A DNA stretch of 64,000 nt, from positions 248,001 through 312,000 of the forward strand of contig OZ245887.1 of assembly GCA_965229545.1 (NCBI GenBank), written 5' to 3'. The translations under genes were made by a program, and so were the position numbers. Of the stretch, positions 1-8,361 are shown in pieces; positions within the stretch are counted from its first letter, which is position 1, and every line of letters begins with the position of its first letter. The notes under the pieces are model-generated. The model did not search any database. It was not told the DNA's origin and saw nothing but the letters and a program-made list of their open reading frames with translations. This DNA comes from Megaera sp965229545. GTDB lineage: Bacteria; Pseudomonadota; Alphaproteobacteria; Rickettsiales; Rickettsiaceae.

Positions 1-822
1 TGCAGCTACTTTTAGCCCACCACGAAGTTTGTTAACGACTAATGCTGCAAGTGCTTCACCTTCCACATCCTCAGCAATAATCAATAATGGTCTGGAAGAC
101 TGAACAACAGCTTCAAGAACAGGTAACATTGGCTGCAAGGAAGAAAGTTTTTTCTCGAAAATAAGGATGTAAGGATTATCAAGCTCAACCATCATCTTTT
201 CAGAATTTGTTACAAAGTATGGAGAGAGATACCCCCTATCAAACATCATACCTTCTACTACATCCACTTCAAAACCAAAATTCTTAGCTTCTTCTACAGT
301 TATAACACCTTCTTTACCGACTTTTTTCATAGCAAGGGCTATCTGCTCACCTATTTCTTTATCTCCATTAGCAGAAATAGTTCCCACTTGTGCTATTTCC
401 TCGTGGCTACTGATAGGTTTACTGGATTTTTTAATTGATTCAAGCACTTCTTCAACTGCAATATCAATACCCCTTTTAAGGTCAATCGGGTTAAATCCTG
501 CAGCTACTGCTTTGTTACCTTCTTTAACTATCGCCTGTGTTAGGATAGTAGCTGTTGTTGTACCATCACCTGCTACGTCTGCTGTTTTACTTGCAACAGA
601 TTTTACTAATTGCGCACCTAAATTCTGTTCGGGATCCTTTAATTCAATAGCTTTAGCAACCGTAACGCCGTCTTTTGTTACCCTTGGCGCACCAAAAGAC
701 TGTTCTATTGCAACATGACGTCCTTTTGGTCCTAAAGTGACCTTAACTGCGTTCGCTAGAAAATCTACTCCTTTGATCATTTCTTCACGAGCTTTTGTAC
801 CGTATTTTATTTGTTTAGCCAT
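1..822 (-). CDS. groEL: Chaperonin GroEL, N-terminal 274 residues (cut by window edge)
   Basis: Large subunit of the cytosolic GroEL/GroES folding chamber. The minus-strand frame opens with MAKQIKYGTKAREEM and runs without a stop to base 1. The nucleotide-binding signature GDGTTTAT is at residues 85-92, with the catalytic aspartate at 86. The apical domain follows and the window ends inside it. A good ribosome site (AAGGAG, 832-837 on minus) precedes the ATG at 822. It follows groES by 28 bases, so the two form one operon. No frameshift is visible in the part present, unlike many neighbours. Confidence 0.97.
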   Translation of the reverse strand, partial: MAKQIKYGTKAREEMIKGVDFLANAVKVTLGPKGRHVAIEQSFGAPRVTKDGVTVAKAIELKDPEQNLGAQLVKSVASKTADVAGDGTTTATILTQAIVKEGNKAVAAGFNPIDLKRGIDIAVEEVLESIKKSSKPISSHEEIAQVGTISANGDKEIGEQIALAMKKVGKEGVITVEEAKNFGFEVDVVEGMMFDRGYLSPYFVTNSEKMMVELDNPYILIFEKKLSSLQPMLPVLEAVVQSSRPLLIIAEDVEGEALAALVVNKLRGGLKVAA

Positions 823-850
823 AATATATTACTCCTTGTAAATTAGTTAC

Positions 851-1138
851 TTAATTTATTATTCCCATAATGTCAGATTCTTTCATGATAATGAATTCCT
901 GTCCATTCACTTTGACTTCGGTCCCACCCCATTTACCATAAAGTACTTTATCTCCTACTTTTACATCAAGAGGAATAATATTACCGTCTTTGTCCTTAGC
1001 TCCTTTACCAACTGCAATAACCTTTCCCTGCATAGGTTTTTCTTTCGCAGTATCAGGAATAATTATACCTCCAAGAGTTTTCTCTTCTTGATCCATAGGT
1101 TTAATCGCAACACGATCATGCAATGGTGTAAAATTCAT
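851..1138 (-). CDS. groES: Co-chaperonin GroES
   Basis: Heptameric lid of the GroEL chamber. I place the start at the ATG at 1138 (MNFTPLHDRV...), giving 95 residues as usual for the family. An in-frame ATG 12 bases upstream would add MRFK, but its ATGAGG reads better as the ribosome site for the downstream start. The mobile loop that contacts GroEL (EEKTLGGIIIPDTA) lies around residues 18-31, and the C-terminal half has the expected VGDKVLYGKW strand. It is first in the groES-groEL operon, behind a heat-shock-type promoter. Confidence 0.96.
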   Translation of the reverse strand: MNFTPLHDRVAIKPMDQEEKTLGGIIIPDTAKEKPMQGKVIAVGKGAKDKDGNIIPLDVKVGDKVLYGKWGGTEVKVNGQEFIIMKESDIMGIIN

Positions 1139-1208
1139 TTTGAACCTCATTAATTTAAGTTAACCAAAACCGCTTAGCTTTAGCTGACACTAAGCTTGTG
1201 CTGTTTAT

Positions 1209-1234
1209 ATATGCTTTAAAGATAATAGTTCAAG
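1209..1234 (-). promoter_or_regulatory. Sigma-32-like heat-shock promoter of groESL
   Basis: Read on minus, CTTGAA (1234-1229) is followed after 12 bases by AAGCATAT (1216-1209). The first matches the sigma-32 -35 box exactly and the second keeps the CAT-T core of the -10 box. It lies about 70 bases before the groES start. No CIRCE element is seen. The call rests on pattern and position only. Confidence 0.5.
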
Positions 1235-1254
1235 TACTTGTAAAAAATTATTTT

Positions 1255-2130
1255 TTAAAATAATTTTTCATACTCAGTTTTGTAAAATTCAAGTACTTGG
1301 TCTAGTACCAATGATTTACTATATTTTGCCCTGATTGACTGCAAGTAATATCTGATCTTTAGTTTTTGCGATACCATTTCTAAGCAAAGGTTTTGTAACA
1401 ATTCTGAGATAATGGTTTGACAAATCTCAGGGTGATTACTAGCAAAATTATAGGTGGCTCGTAAATTATTGTAAGACTCAAAATTTTTGTCCAGTTGGGC
1501 AGCCCTTCTTTGCTTCAAAGATAATATATTGTTAACAAAAACAAAATTGCTATATTTAGCACATCTAAGCGACATTGACATAGTTTGGGAGTAGAGGCTG
1601 CTGTCGGCCTTATCGGCTTTTTCAAGTAAGTTTCTAGCGACTAAACTCCCAGCCCCACCAATATTCCTTAAGGGTTTAATTTTGTTTAAAAAAATTTGGG
1701 TTATCGGCGCTTGGATTAATCTCGGTTGAGTAGATAATTTTTCAGGAAAAGTTGTTACATTTTCTACTTCCTCCACCTTTACACAAGCAACTTCTGTTCC
1801 AAATTTCTTACACGAATCGATCATTACCATAGTTGATTCGGGATGTAAAATCTCATCACCTTCTACAAAATGAACATAATCTCCTGTAGCTAGATTTATA
1901 GCCTTATTTATACTTATTGCCGGCCCTTGGGTTTGCTGGGTAATAATTATTGTTCTTGGTAAATCGTTAACGGCGAATTTGACGGTAGTTAAAGATTTAT
2001 CTTTTGAACCATCATCAATAATGATAAACTCTTTTGTAAATGTACCAGCCGTGTTTTTTAGCGATTTTATTAAACAAGGAATGTTATTTTCATTGTCATT
2101 TAAAAGAATTATATAAGTACATTTTAGCAT
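1255..2130 (-). CDS. Family 2 (GT-A) glycosyltransferase
   Basis: Probable sugar transferase acting at the cytoplasmic face, substrate unknown. From MLKCTYIILLND the GT2 fold is clear: an N-terminal strand, the nucleotide-binding EFIIIDDGSKDKS, the AINLATGDYVHFVEGDE segment where EGDE replaces the usual DxD, then a C-terminal half I cannot assign. The frame stays open to 2190, but that longer start would overlap the divergent holC, so I use the ATG at 2130 (about 291 residues). The stop lies just upstream of the groESL promoter. It may take part in lipopolysaccharide or glycan assembly, but no neighbour supports a pathway. Confidence 0.75.
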   Translation of the reverse strand: MLKCTYIILLNDNENNIPCLIKSLKNTAGTFTKEFIIIDDGSKDKSLTTVKFAVNDLPRTIIITQQTQGPAISINKAINLATGDYVHFVEGDEILHPESTMVMIDSCKKFGTEVACVKVEEVENVTTFPEKLSTQPRLIQAPITQIFLNKIKPLRNIGGAGSLVARNLLEKADKADSSLYSQTMSMSLRCAKYSNFVFVNNILSLKQRRAAQLDKNFESYNNLRATYNFASNHPEICQTIISELLQNLCLEMVSQKLKIRYYLQSIRAKYSKSLVLDQVLEFYKTEYEKLF

Positions 2131-2157
2131 ATTTAAATTACTACGTATTGTACAAAA

Positions 2158-2655
2158 ATGGTTAAAATTAGCTGCTACAAAACTACACAAGAAAAACTCT
2201 CAAGAGCATTTTGCAATCTGGCAGAAAAATGTTATCATAACGCTATCAAGATATTTGTCTATACAAACAGTAAAGAGCAGGCTTTTGAACTGGATAACGT
2301 TTTATGGACATATTCCAGGAAGCAATTTATCCCTCACGGCACTATATATGATATATTGCCGGAAAAACAACCTATTTTAATCGGTTCTGAATTAAAAAAT
2401 TTTAATAATTCATCAAGTATGATAATAATTAACCCCGATGAAAGTAAAATCTTATCTATTCTCTCGTCGACTAAAGACTTTGATACTAGTAAATGTGAAC
2501 GGTTATTTTTTCTACACGATCATATCTCCTCGCTATCAAACCAGAATATAAATAATATAATTATTAAATCACCGCTGCTTGATTTCAGGCTTGATTTTTA
2601 CGTGCAAGCTGATAATAACACATGGTATGTCCAAAATAACGTAGTAAATGAATAA
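2158..2655 (+). CDS. holC: DNA polymerase III chi subunit
   Basis: Clamp-loader accessory subunit that links the replisome to SSB. The 165-residue frame begins MVKISCYKTT and has the chi pattern: an N-terminal sheet, a helix with ARAF/EKCY-type residues, then VYTNSKEQAFELDNVLWTYS and FIPHGT, the hallmark 'W-T/F-...-FIPH' stretch of HolC. It is slightly longer than the E. coli protein. It diverges from the glycosyltransferase with only 27 bases between starts. It looks intact. Confidence 0.85.
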   Translation: MVKISCYKTTQEKLSRAFCNLAEKCYHNAIKIFVYTNSKEQAFELDNVLWTYSRKQFIPHGTIYDILPEKQPILIGSELKNFNNSSSMIIINPDESKILSILSSTKDFDTSKCERLFFLHDHISSLSNQNINNIIIKSPLLDFRLDFYVQADNNTWYVQNNVVNE

Positions 2656-2893
2656 TTGTACTGGCTAATATTAATAAGGTCACATTATAATTTAAAAAAT
2701 TTTGGATGATACTATTAGAAAGCAAATTCGCTTTAATCAGATTATATGATATATTACAATAAGATTATAATATTGTTAAAATAAGCTAAATAACTAATTG
2801 ATATTTTGGTTATGTTTTATTATATCGAGAGTTTTCCTCTATAATCTAACTAATAGTTGCTTAATATTTATTACAAGTAGTTTTTTACAGTTT

Positions 2894-3271
2894 ATGGCAA
2901 AAGTTTTAGTAGTTGAAGATAATGAGTTAAACTTAAAATTGTTCTACGATTTATTAATGTTATAGGGCCATGAAGTGATTATTTCGAAAGATGGCTTTAA
3001 TATATTAGCAATCGTTAGTGAGCAGTTACCGGATCTTATATTGATGGATATACAATTAGCTGATATTTCAGGGTTAGATTTGATAAAAATCTTAAAAAAC
3101 AACCCCAAAACGCACAAAATTCCCATTATAGTTATAACCGCATTTGCGATGAAGAACGAAGTAATGAGAATCTCAGAATCTGGCTGTGATCTATATCTTT
3201 CAAAATCAGTATCTATCGATAATTTTTTCTTTTCTATCGAAAAGTTTGTAAGTAACACTAATATTATTTAA
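2894..3271 (+). pseudogene. divK: divK-type response regulator with amber codon 24
   Basis: Single-domain response regulator of the DivK type, which relays cell-cycle phosphosignals in alphaproteobacteria. The frame starts MAKVLVVEDNELN, with the acidic pocket at E8/D9. It carries the phosphoacceptor in LILMDIQ (D52), the TAFAMK switch region and the terminal lysine in LSKSVS. Codon 24 is TAG (2963-2965). DivK proteins usually have glutamine there before the GxE turn, so one C-to-T change explains it. A GTG at 2975 could restart translation but would lose strand beta-1 and the acidic pocket. It precedes pleD directly, as in Caulobacter. Suppression or readthrough cannot be excluded. Confidence 0.85.
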
Positions 3272-3276
3272 CCTTG

Positions 3277-4638
3277 ATGACTGCCACAGTACTAGTAGTA
3301 GACGATTTAGAGCCAAACGTTAAGTTATTAGAAGCTCTAAATTACTTGCAGAGTATTACAATTGTGGTTACTGCAACAAATGGGGCTACAGCACTCGAAA
3401 TGCTAGCTCAAAATAAGATAGATATTGTTTTGCTAGATGTTATGATGCCGGGAATGGATGGCTTTGAAACATGTAAAAGGATTAAGCAAAATCCGGAAAC
3501 GACTCATATGCCCGTGGTTATGGTAACTGCTCTCTCTGATATTGAGGATAGGGTAAAAGGACTTGAAGCAGGAGCAGATGAGTTCCTTACAAAACCGATT
3601 AATGATATTGCGCTTTTTGCTAGAGTAAAATCTTTGGCTAGAATGAAAACTGTAATCGACGAGTTAAAGCTTAGAAATACTATCAACACTAAGCTTGGTG
3701 CTACAGTAGTAGAACTGAAAGATAATTTTTGCGAAAGTAAAATATTGTTGCTTGATGATGATTTAGTTCAGGCAAAAAATATCAAGGATAACCTTTCTGA
3801 ACTTTCAAGTCAGATTAAGGTTTTAGCATCCCCAGATGAACTAGATACTTTAGGAGCATTTATCTCGGATCTTATAATTATAAGTTGCCAAATAGGTACC
3901 GCGGATCCTCTGAGGATTGCTGTAATGCTTCGTTCCAAACCAATCTTTAAAAAATCAGCTGTTATGATGCTTGCTGAAGACGAAGATATATCTATGGTTA
4001 TTAAAGGAATGGAACTAGGAGTTAACAACTATTTGATGTATCCTGTTGACAAAAGTGAATTAAAAGCAAAAGTTAGAACGCAGCTTAGAAGGAAACGTTA
4101 TCAAGATGATTTACGTGCTGAGCTTGAGGAAAGTTTTGATTTATCAACAAAAGATGGTTTAACCGCTGTGTTTAACAGGAGGTATTTTGATATTCATGTT
4201 AGACAAATGGTTGATAAAAGTAAAGAAACCAAAAAACCAGTTTGTATTATGATGTTCGATGTAGACCACTTTAAACAAGTTAATGATACTTACGGTCATC
4301 TTGCTGGGGATGCTGTTTTAAAAACTTTAGCATCTGTCTTAAAATCTTCATTTAGGGTTACAGATCTAATAGCCAGATACGGCGGAGAAGAATTTATAGT
4401 TCTCCTCAATAATATTGATTTGCAAAACTGCCTTCAGGTTGCTGAAAAAACACGGAGTTTAATAGAAACGACAGAATTGGCAATTCCAGCCCAGGTAGGT
4501 AGTATACATAAAACAATTTCCATAGGTGTAGCCGAGTACCATCAAGGCGATACTATAGAGGAATTTATCAGTAAAGCTGACAAAGCTTTATACGAAGCAA
4601 AAGAAACAGGAAGAAATAAAGTAGTTGCCAGTAAATGA
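3277..4638 (+). CDS. pleD: Response regulator / diguanylate cyclase PleD
   Basis: Makes cyclic di-GMP from two GTP when its first receiver domain is phosphorylated. REC1 (about residues 1-125) has the VVDD pocket and phosphoacceptor D54 in LLDVMMPGMDG. REC2 (about 150-270) is a degenerate adaptor with no aspartate at the expected place (LIIISCQIG). The GGDEF domain (about 290-453) has an intact GGEEF active site at 369-373 and the RxxD product-inhibition site at 360-363. I use ATG 3277; a TTG lies one codon upstream. It follows the broken divK by a few bases. The enzyme looks active although its operon partner is damaged. Confidence 0.93.
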   Translation: MTATVLVVDDLEPNVKLLEALNYLQSITIVVTATNGATALEMLAQNKIDIVLLDVMMPGMDGFETCKRIKQNPETTHMPVVMVTALSDIEDRVKGLEAGADEFLTKPINDIALFARVKSLARMKTVIDELKLRNTINTKLGATVVELKDNFCESKILLLDDDLVQAKNIKDNLSELSSQIKVLASPDELDTLGAFISDLIIISCQIGTADPLRIAVMLRSKPIFKKSAVMMLAEDEDISMVIKGMELGVNNYLMYPVDKSELKAKVRTQLRRKRYQDDLRAELEESFDLSTKDGLTAVFNRRYFDIHVRQMVDKSKETKKPVCIMMFDVDHFKQVNDTYGHLAGDAVLKTLASVLKSSFRVTDLIARYGGEEFIVLLNNIDLQNCLQVAEKTRSLIETTELAIPAQVGSIHKTISIGVAEYHQGDTIEEFISKADKALYEAKETGRNKVVASK

Positions 4639-4815
4639 GCTTTCCTGTATGTATCTTTTTTTTAAGCTAACTTTGTTCAAGCAAGAAATAGAGAAAACGC
4701 AGTAGTCTTATAATTTTTAGTTTTTTAATTATTTTCAATAATAACTTAATTATAATATGCTTACTTAATTCTCCTTATCGCTAATCTAATTAATCTAAGC
4801 CAAAATATTTGTATA

Positions 4816-6345
4816 ATGTTATTAAAATCTGGAATTATTGTCGCTTTTTTTACTATGCTGTCCAGAATTTTCGGCTTAGCCAGGGAGTTATTTATTGCGG
4901 CAACTTTTGGATCAAGTGCTATTGCAGATTGCGTGAATGTTGCTTTTAAGTTTCCTAATTTATTTAGGAGGATTTTCGGGGAGGGGGCTTTATCGATAGT
5001 TTTTATTCCTATTTTTAGTCAAAAATTACTAGAATCTAAAGAGTCTGGACGCAAATTCAGCGGTGAAGTATTAACCTTATTATTCATTGTACTTATTCTA
5101 TTAACTCTTATAATGCAGGCAGTAATGCCTTATCTTATGGCTATAATTGCTCCTGGTTTTTATGAAGTACCAGAAAAATACGAGTTAGCAATTCTACTGT
5201 GCAGGATAACAACTCCTTATTTAGTTTTTATATCAATTACTGCAATATTAGGCGGTATGTTAAATTCTGTAAAAAACTTTACTGCATTTGCTTTTACTCC
5301 GGTAATTATGAATGTTTGCGTCATATTATTTACCTATTTTTTTGAGAATAAATTAACAGCTCATTTTGCTATATCTTATTCGCTAATTCTGGCTGGGATT
5401 TTACAAGTCGCTTTTATGTGGTTTTATGTATCTAAAGCAAGATTAACCTTTTCTCTGTCTCTTAATTTTTGTAATGATCCTGATGTAACAAAATTGCTTA
5501 AAAATATGGGGCCTGCTGCTGTAAGTTCTGGTGTACAGCAGGTTAATTTGTTCGTATCACAATCTATTGCTAGTTTTATTCCTGGTGCTGTTTCAATATT
5601 GTCTTATGCAGAAAGGTTATATCAGCTCCCCCTTGCTATTATTGGTGTAACTTTTGGTACTATTCTACTGCCAGAATTATCCCAGATTTATCAGAAAAAA
5701 GATATTACAAGTGCTAATAATTTACAAAACAAAGCAATAATTATATCTCTTGTTCTTTCTGTTCCAGCTACAATAGGGTTGTTCGTTTTAGCAAACCCTA
5801 TTATTCATTTAATATATGAGAGAGGAGCCTTTATTACAGAGGATACGACTAAAACAGCAAATGCACTTGCTGCATTTTCTCTAGGGTTACCTGCTTTTGT
5901 GATAGCAAAAATATTAACGCCTATTTTTTATGCTAATGGGGATACCAAAACTCCTATGCGCATCACTATTTGGTCTTTACTAGTTAATACGTTTCTTAAT
6001 GTAGTTTTAATGATACCGTTTAGCCATGTAGGTATTGCTATGGGGGCTAGTATTGCTGCTTGGTATAATGTTTGGTTATTGAATAAATATGCAGGCAATT
6101 GTGGGAATTTTATAATTTTTACTAAGACTAAAAATTGTATTTATAAAGTAGGAGTAAGTGCTTTTATAATGACGTTAACATTATTCCTTGCTAACTATTT
6201 TTGCCAGGAGTTGTATTATTCTAACAGTGTAGGTGTTAAAATTTTAGCATTATTTTTTACTATTTTTATAACCGGTATGGTTTACATGTTAATATTGTAC
6301 TTTTTTAAAATACACTTAATTTTGATGAAAAAAGCTGATGGATAA
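4816..6345 (+). CDS. murJ: Lipid II flippase MurJ (MviN)
   Basis: Inner-membrane flippase that moves the peptidoglycan precursor lipid II to the periplasm. The 509-residue protein opens with the family N-terminus (TMLSRIFGLARE), followed by the FPNLFRRIFGEGAL segment and many hydrophobic helices consistent with the 14-segment fold. The conserved central stretch around QVNLFVSQSIASFIPGAVS and YAERLYQLPLA is present. Length is normal. The TraX-family gene overlaps its last 8 bases, so the two are translationally coupled. No frameshift is seen. It goes with dapB and the MurU/AmgK-like pair elsewhere in the window as evidence for peptidoglycan metabolism. Confidence 0.95.
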   Translation: MLLKSGIIVAFFTMLSRIFGLARELFIAATFGSSAIADCVNVAFKFPNLFRRIFGEGALSIVFIPIFSQKLLESKESGRKFSGEVLTLLFIVLILLTLIMQAVMPYLMAIIAPGFYEVPEKYELAILLCRITTPYLVFISITAILGGMLNSVKNFTAFAFTPVIMNVCVILFTYFFENKLTAHFAISYSLILAGILQVAFMWFYVSKARLTFSLSLNFCNDPDVTKLLKNMGPAAVSSGVQQVNLFVSQSIASFIPGAVSILSYAERLYQLPLAIIGVTFGTILLPELSQIYQKKDITSANNLQNKAIIISLVLSVPATIGLFVLANPIIHLIYERGAFITEDTTKTANALAAFSLGLPAFVIAKILTPIFYANGDTKTPMRITIWSLLVNTFLNVVLMIPFSHVGIAMGASIAAWYNVWLLNKYAGNCGNFIIFTKTKNCIYKVGVSAFIMTLTLFLANYFCQELYYSNSVGVKILALFFTIFITGMVYMLILYFFKIHLILMKKADG

Positions 6346-7039
6346 GCAATCAAATTATCAGGATTTGTTGAAACTGGTAGCAATAGTTGTAATGGTTGTG
6401 GATCATTTAGGAACTTGGTTTTTTCCTGAAATGATGACATTAAGGATGATAGGTAGATATGCTATGCCTATATTCGGATTTTTTGTGGGGTATAACTTTA
6501 AAAATTCAGTAAATTTCCATATATTGTGTTATGGAGTGATATTATACTTAATATCAACAATCTTTATAATTGAAACCTTCTTTTCTGCAAATATTTTAAT
6601 ATCCCTTTTTTTAGGCCAACTTTATCTTTTCTTTTTTCAGGAACAATTAAGCAATTTAACAAAAGGGTGGTTGCATTTTATCATTCTAGTTATTTTATCC
6701 CCATTTACCTCGTATCTTTTTGATTATGGTTCACTAGTTATAGGTATAATTATTATGGGTCATATGGTTAAGGTAAAATCTATAGATCTCAAAATTGCTG
6801 CTTTTGTTATCACTTATATTTCTTTATTACATACAGTAGTTAATTTCTCCAATTTAAGCACAGCAAATTTGTTTTTTTGTGGCGTTATTGCGATAATTTT
6901 GTATTTATCGTTAGCTTATGGCAGTTTAAAAAAAAAGATTACACTTAATATAACGCCAATAACTCGTCATGCGTTGCTGATTTATTGTCTCCATATACTA
7001 ATTATTGAATTTATCTGGAGATATTACTATATTGGCTAA
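6338..7039 (+). CDS. TraX-family membrane protein
   Basis: Polytopic membrane protein of the TraX family, named after the F-pilin acetylation protein. The opening (LLKLVAIVVMVVDHLGTWFF) and following LRMIGRYAMPIFGFFVGYN match the family's N-terminal signature. Roughly eight hydrophobic segments follow in 233 residues. It overlaps murJ by 8 bases, so it sits in a housekeeping operon with no pilin or conjugation gene nearby. An acyltransferase role on a cell-envelope substrate is therefore at least as likely as conjugation; that is inference. Confidence 0.75.
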   Translation: MDKQSNYQDLLKLVAIVVMVVDHLGTWFFPEMMTLRMIGRYAMPIFGFFVGYNFKNSVNFHILCYGVILYLISTIFIIETFFSANILISLFLGQLYLFFFQEQLSNLTKGWLHFIILVILSPFTSYLFDYGSLVIGIIIMGHMVKVKSIDLKIAAFVITYISLLHTVVNFSNLSTANLFFCGVIAIILYLSLAYGSLKKKITLNITPITRHALLIYCLHILIIEFIWRYYYIG

Positions 7040-7122
7040 TTTATTGTTGACTAATTGAGAATTCTAACTATATTTTACAAAGATATTTATACGAAAATTA
7101 TTTTTAATAAGGTTTCTAGGTT

Positions 7123-7296
7123 GTGTCTAAAAAAAGGAATAAAAATCTTTTGGTTAAGCTTGTTAGCACTGCTGGTACAGGGTATTTTTTAGTGAAAAAA
7201 CGTAATCCAAAAACCGTAACAGAAAAGCTTGCTTTTAAAAAATATGATCCAAAAGTTCGTAAGCACGTAGAGTTTAAAGAAGAAAAAATTAAGTAA
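7123..7296 (+). CDS. rpmG: 50S ribosomal protein L33
   Basis: Small ribosomal protein of the large subunit near the E site. A GTG start at 7123 gives 57 residues beginning VSKKRNKNLLVKLVSTAGTG, with the family's YFLVKKRN and KYDPKVRKHVEFKEEKIK tail. A TAAGG sequence lies about ten bases upstream. It ends 12 bases before rpsP, so the two are probably co-transcribed. The length matches L33 of related alphaproteobacteria. Confidence 0.95.
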   Translation: MSKKRNKNLLVKLVSTAGTGYFLVKKRNPKTVTEKLAFKKYDPKVRKHVEFKEEKIK

Positions 7297-7308
7297 ATTA
7301 GTGAAGTT

Positions 7309-7650
7309 ATGGCAGTTAAAATTCGTTTAGCTAGAGGCGGAGCAAAAAAAGTTCCTTATTATAGAGTAGTAGTTGCTGATGCCCGTGCTCCCAGAGACGG
7401 GGATTTTATTGAAAAAGTCGGTACCTATAACCCTCTTCTAAAAAAAGATGATGAGAATCGAGTAACTTTTAAGAAAGATCGCATAGAATATTGGCTAGGG
7501 CAAGGAGCACAGCCTACCGAGCGTGTTATCAAATTTATTCAAGCAGAAGGTATTAAACTACCTAGTTCTATTGAAAAGAAAGTAGCTGCTAAAGTTAAAG
7601 GGCAAGTTAAGAGGCCTTCTAAAAAAGAGCTAAAGAATACTGCAAGTTAG
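7309..7650 (+). CDS. rpsP: 30S ribosomal protein S16
   Basis: Small-subunit assembly protein. The 113-residue frame starts MAVKIRLARGGAKKVPYYRVVVAD, the S16 signature, followed by DARAPRDGDFIEKVGTYNPL and a basic C-terminal extension typical of alphaproteobacteria. It lies directly behind rpmG. In many bacteria rpsP heads an operon with rimM, trmD and rplS, but here it is followed by a tRNA gene and IS elements. Confidence 0.97.
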   Translation: MAVKIRLARGGAKKVPYYRVVVADARAPRDGDFIEKVGTYNPLLKKDDENRVTFKKDRIEYWLGQGAQPTERVIKFIQAEGIKLPSSIEKKVAAKVKGQVKRPSKKELKNTAS

Positions 7651-7830
7651 CCATTCCATAATTAGACTTAAATCTAGCGAGTTTAGTACTAGTTATTATG
7701 GCGGCAAAATCTATAGAGTAAGTGTTCTAGTTTCATATAGTGAGAGTGAATTCTGTTTCTGTAGGGTGGATTATCTAATGAATCTTGAAAAGTTTGATTT
7801 TTTAGGTAATATTTTCTGTTAGTACTTATT

Positions 7831-7905
7831 GCCGGATTAGCTCAGTGGTAGAGCAACCGCCTTGTAAGCGGTCGGTCGTCAGTTCGAATCCGACATCCGG
7901 CACCA
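7831..7905 (+). tRNA. tRNA-Thr (anticodon UGU)
   Basis: Complete cloverleaf of 72 bases plus an encoded CCA. The acceptor arm GCCGGAT pairs with ATCCGGC, the D arm is GCTC/GAGC, and the anticodon stem ACCGC/GCGGT encloses CTTGTAA with TGT as anticodon. The T loop is TTCGAAT; the T stem has one mismatch. An IS256-family fragment begins about 40 bases downstream. Confidence 0.95.
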
Positions 7906-7947
7906 CCTTTACTAAAATCAGTATTTTAGAATATTTTAATTATTGAC

Positions 7948-8361
7948 GAGTCAATCATTTATTTTGTGTAAGTTGTTGTATTTTTTAATTCCAGTAAATC
8001 ATGCCTAAAATCCCCGCATAAAATTTCAAATTGATTCAATGCCAAAGACCAATTTTTAATCGGCATGGTCCATTTTTTGACAGCATTTTTTAGAGCCAAA
8101 AATACGATTTTAAAAATAGACTTATCATCTGGAAAAACCCCTTTATTGTTGATGATTTTTCTGATTTGACGATTTATCGATTCTATCGCATTGGTAGTAT
8201 AAATTACCCGCCTAATCTCATCAGGAAAAGCAAAAAAAGGAATAATCCCGCTCCAATTCCTTTGCCAAATATCAGAGATCACAGGATATTTATTATCCCA
8301 TTTAGCAGCAAACGATTTTAGCTCCAGATATCCTATTTCTTCGCTGTTTGCAGTGTAAATC
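7948..8361 (-). mobile_element. IS256-family element fragment (copy A, transposase C-terminus)
   Basis: Starts with the right-hand inverted repeat in reverse (GAGTCAATCATTTATTTTGT) at 7948 and reads on minus through the last 130 or so residues of the IS256-type transposase, including the catalytic-glutamate region NAIESINRQIRK. It ends abruptly at 8361, where copy B begins. The rest of copy A is not found beyond copy B, and no matching direct repeats flank the junction. This points to a deletion or recombination between elements rather than a simple nested insertion. Confidence 0.85.

Noticed and set aside
6338..7039. TraX-family gene as evidence for a conjugative element
   Set aside because: It overlaps murJ and is followed by ribosomal protein genes, with no tra, pilin or mobilisation gene nearby; it looks like a resident chromosomal gene.
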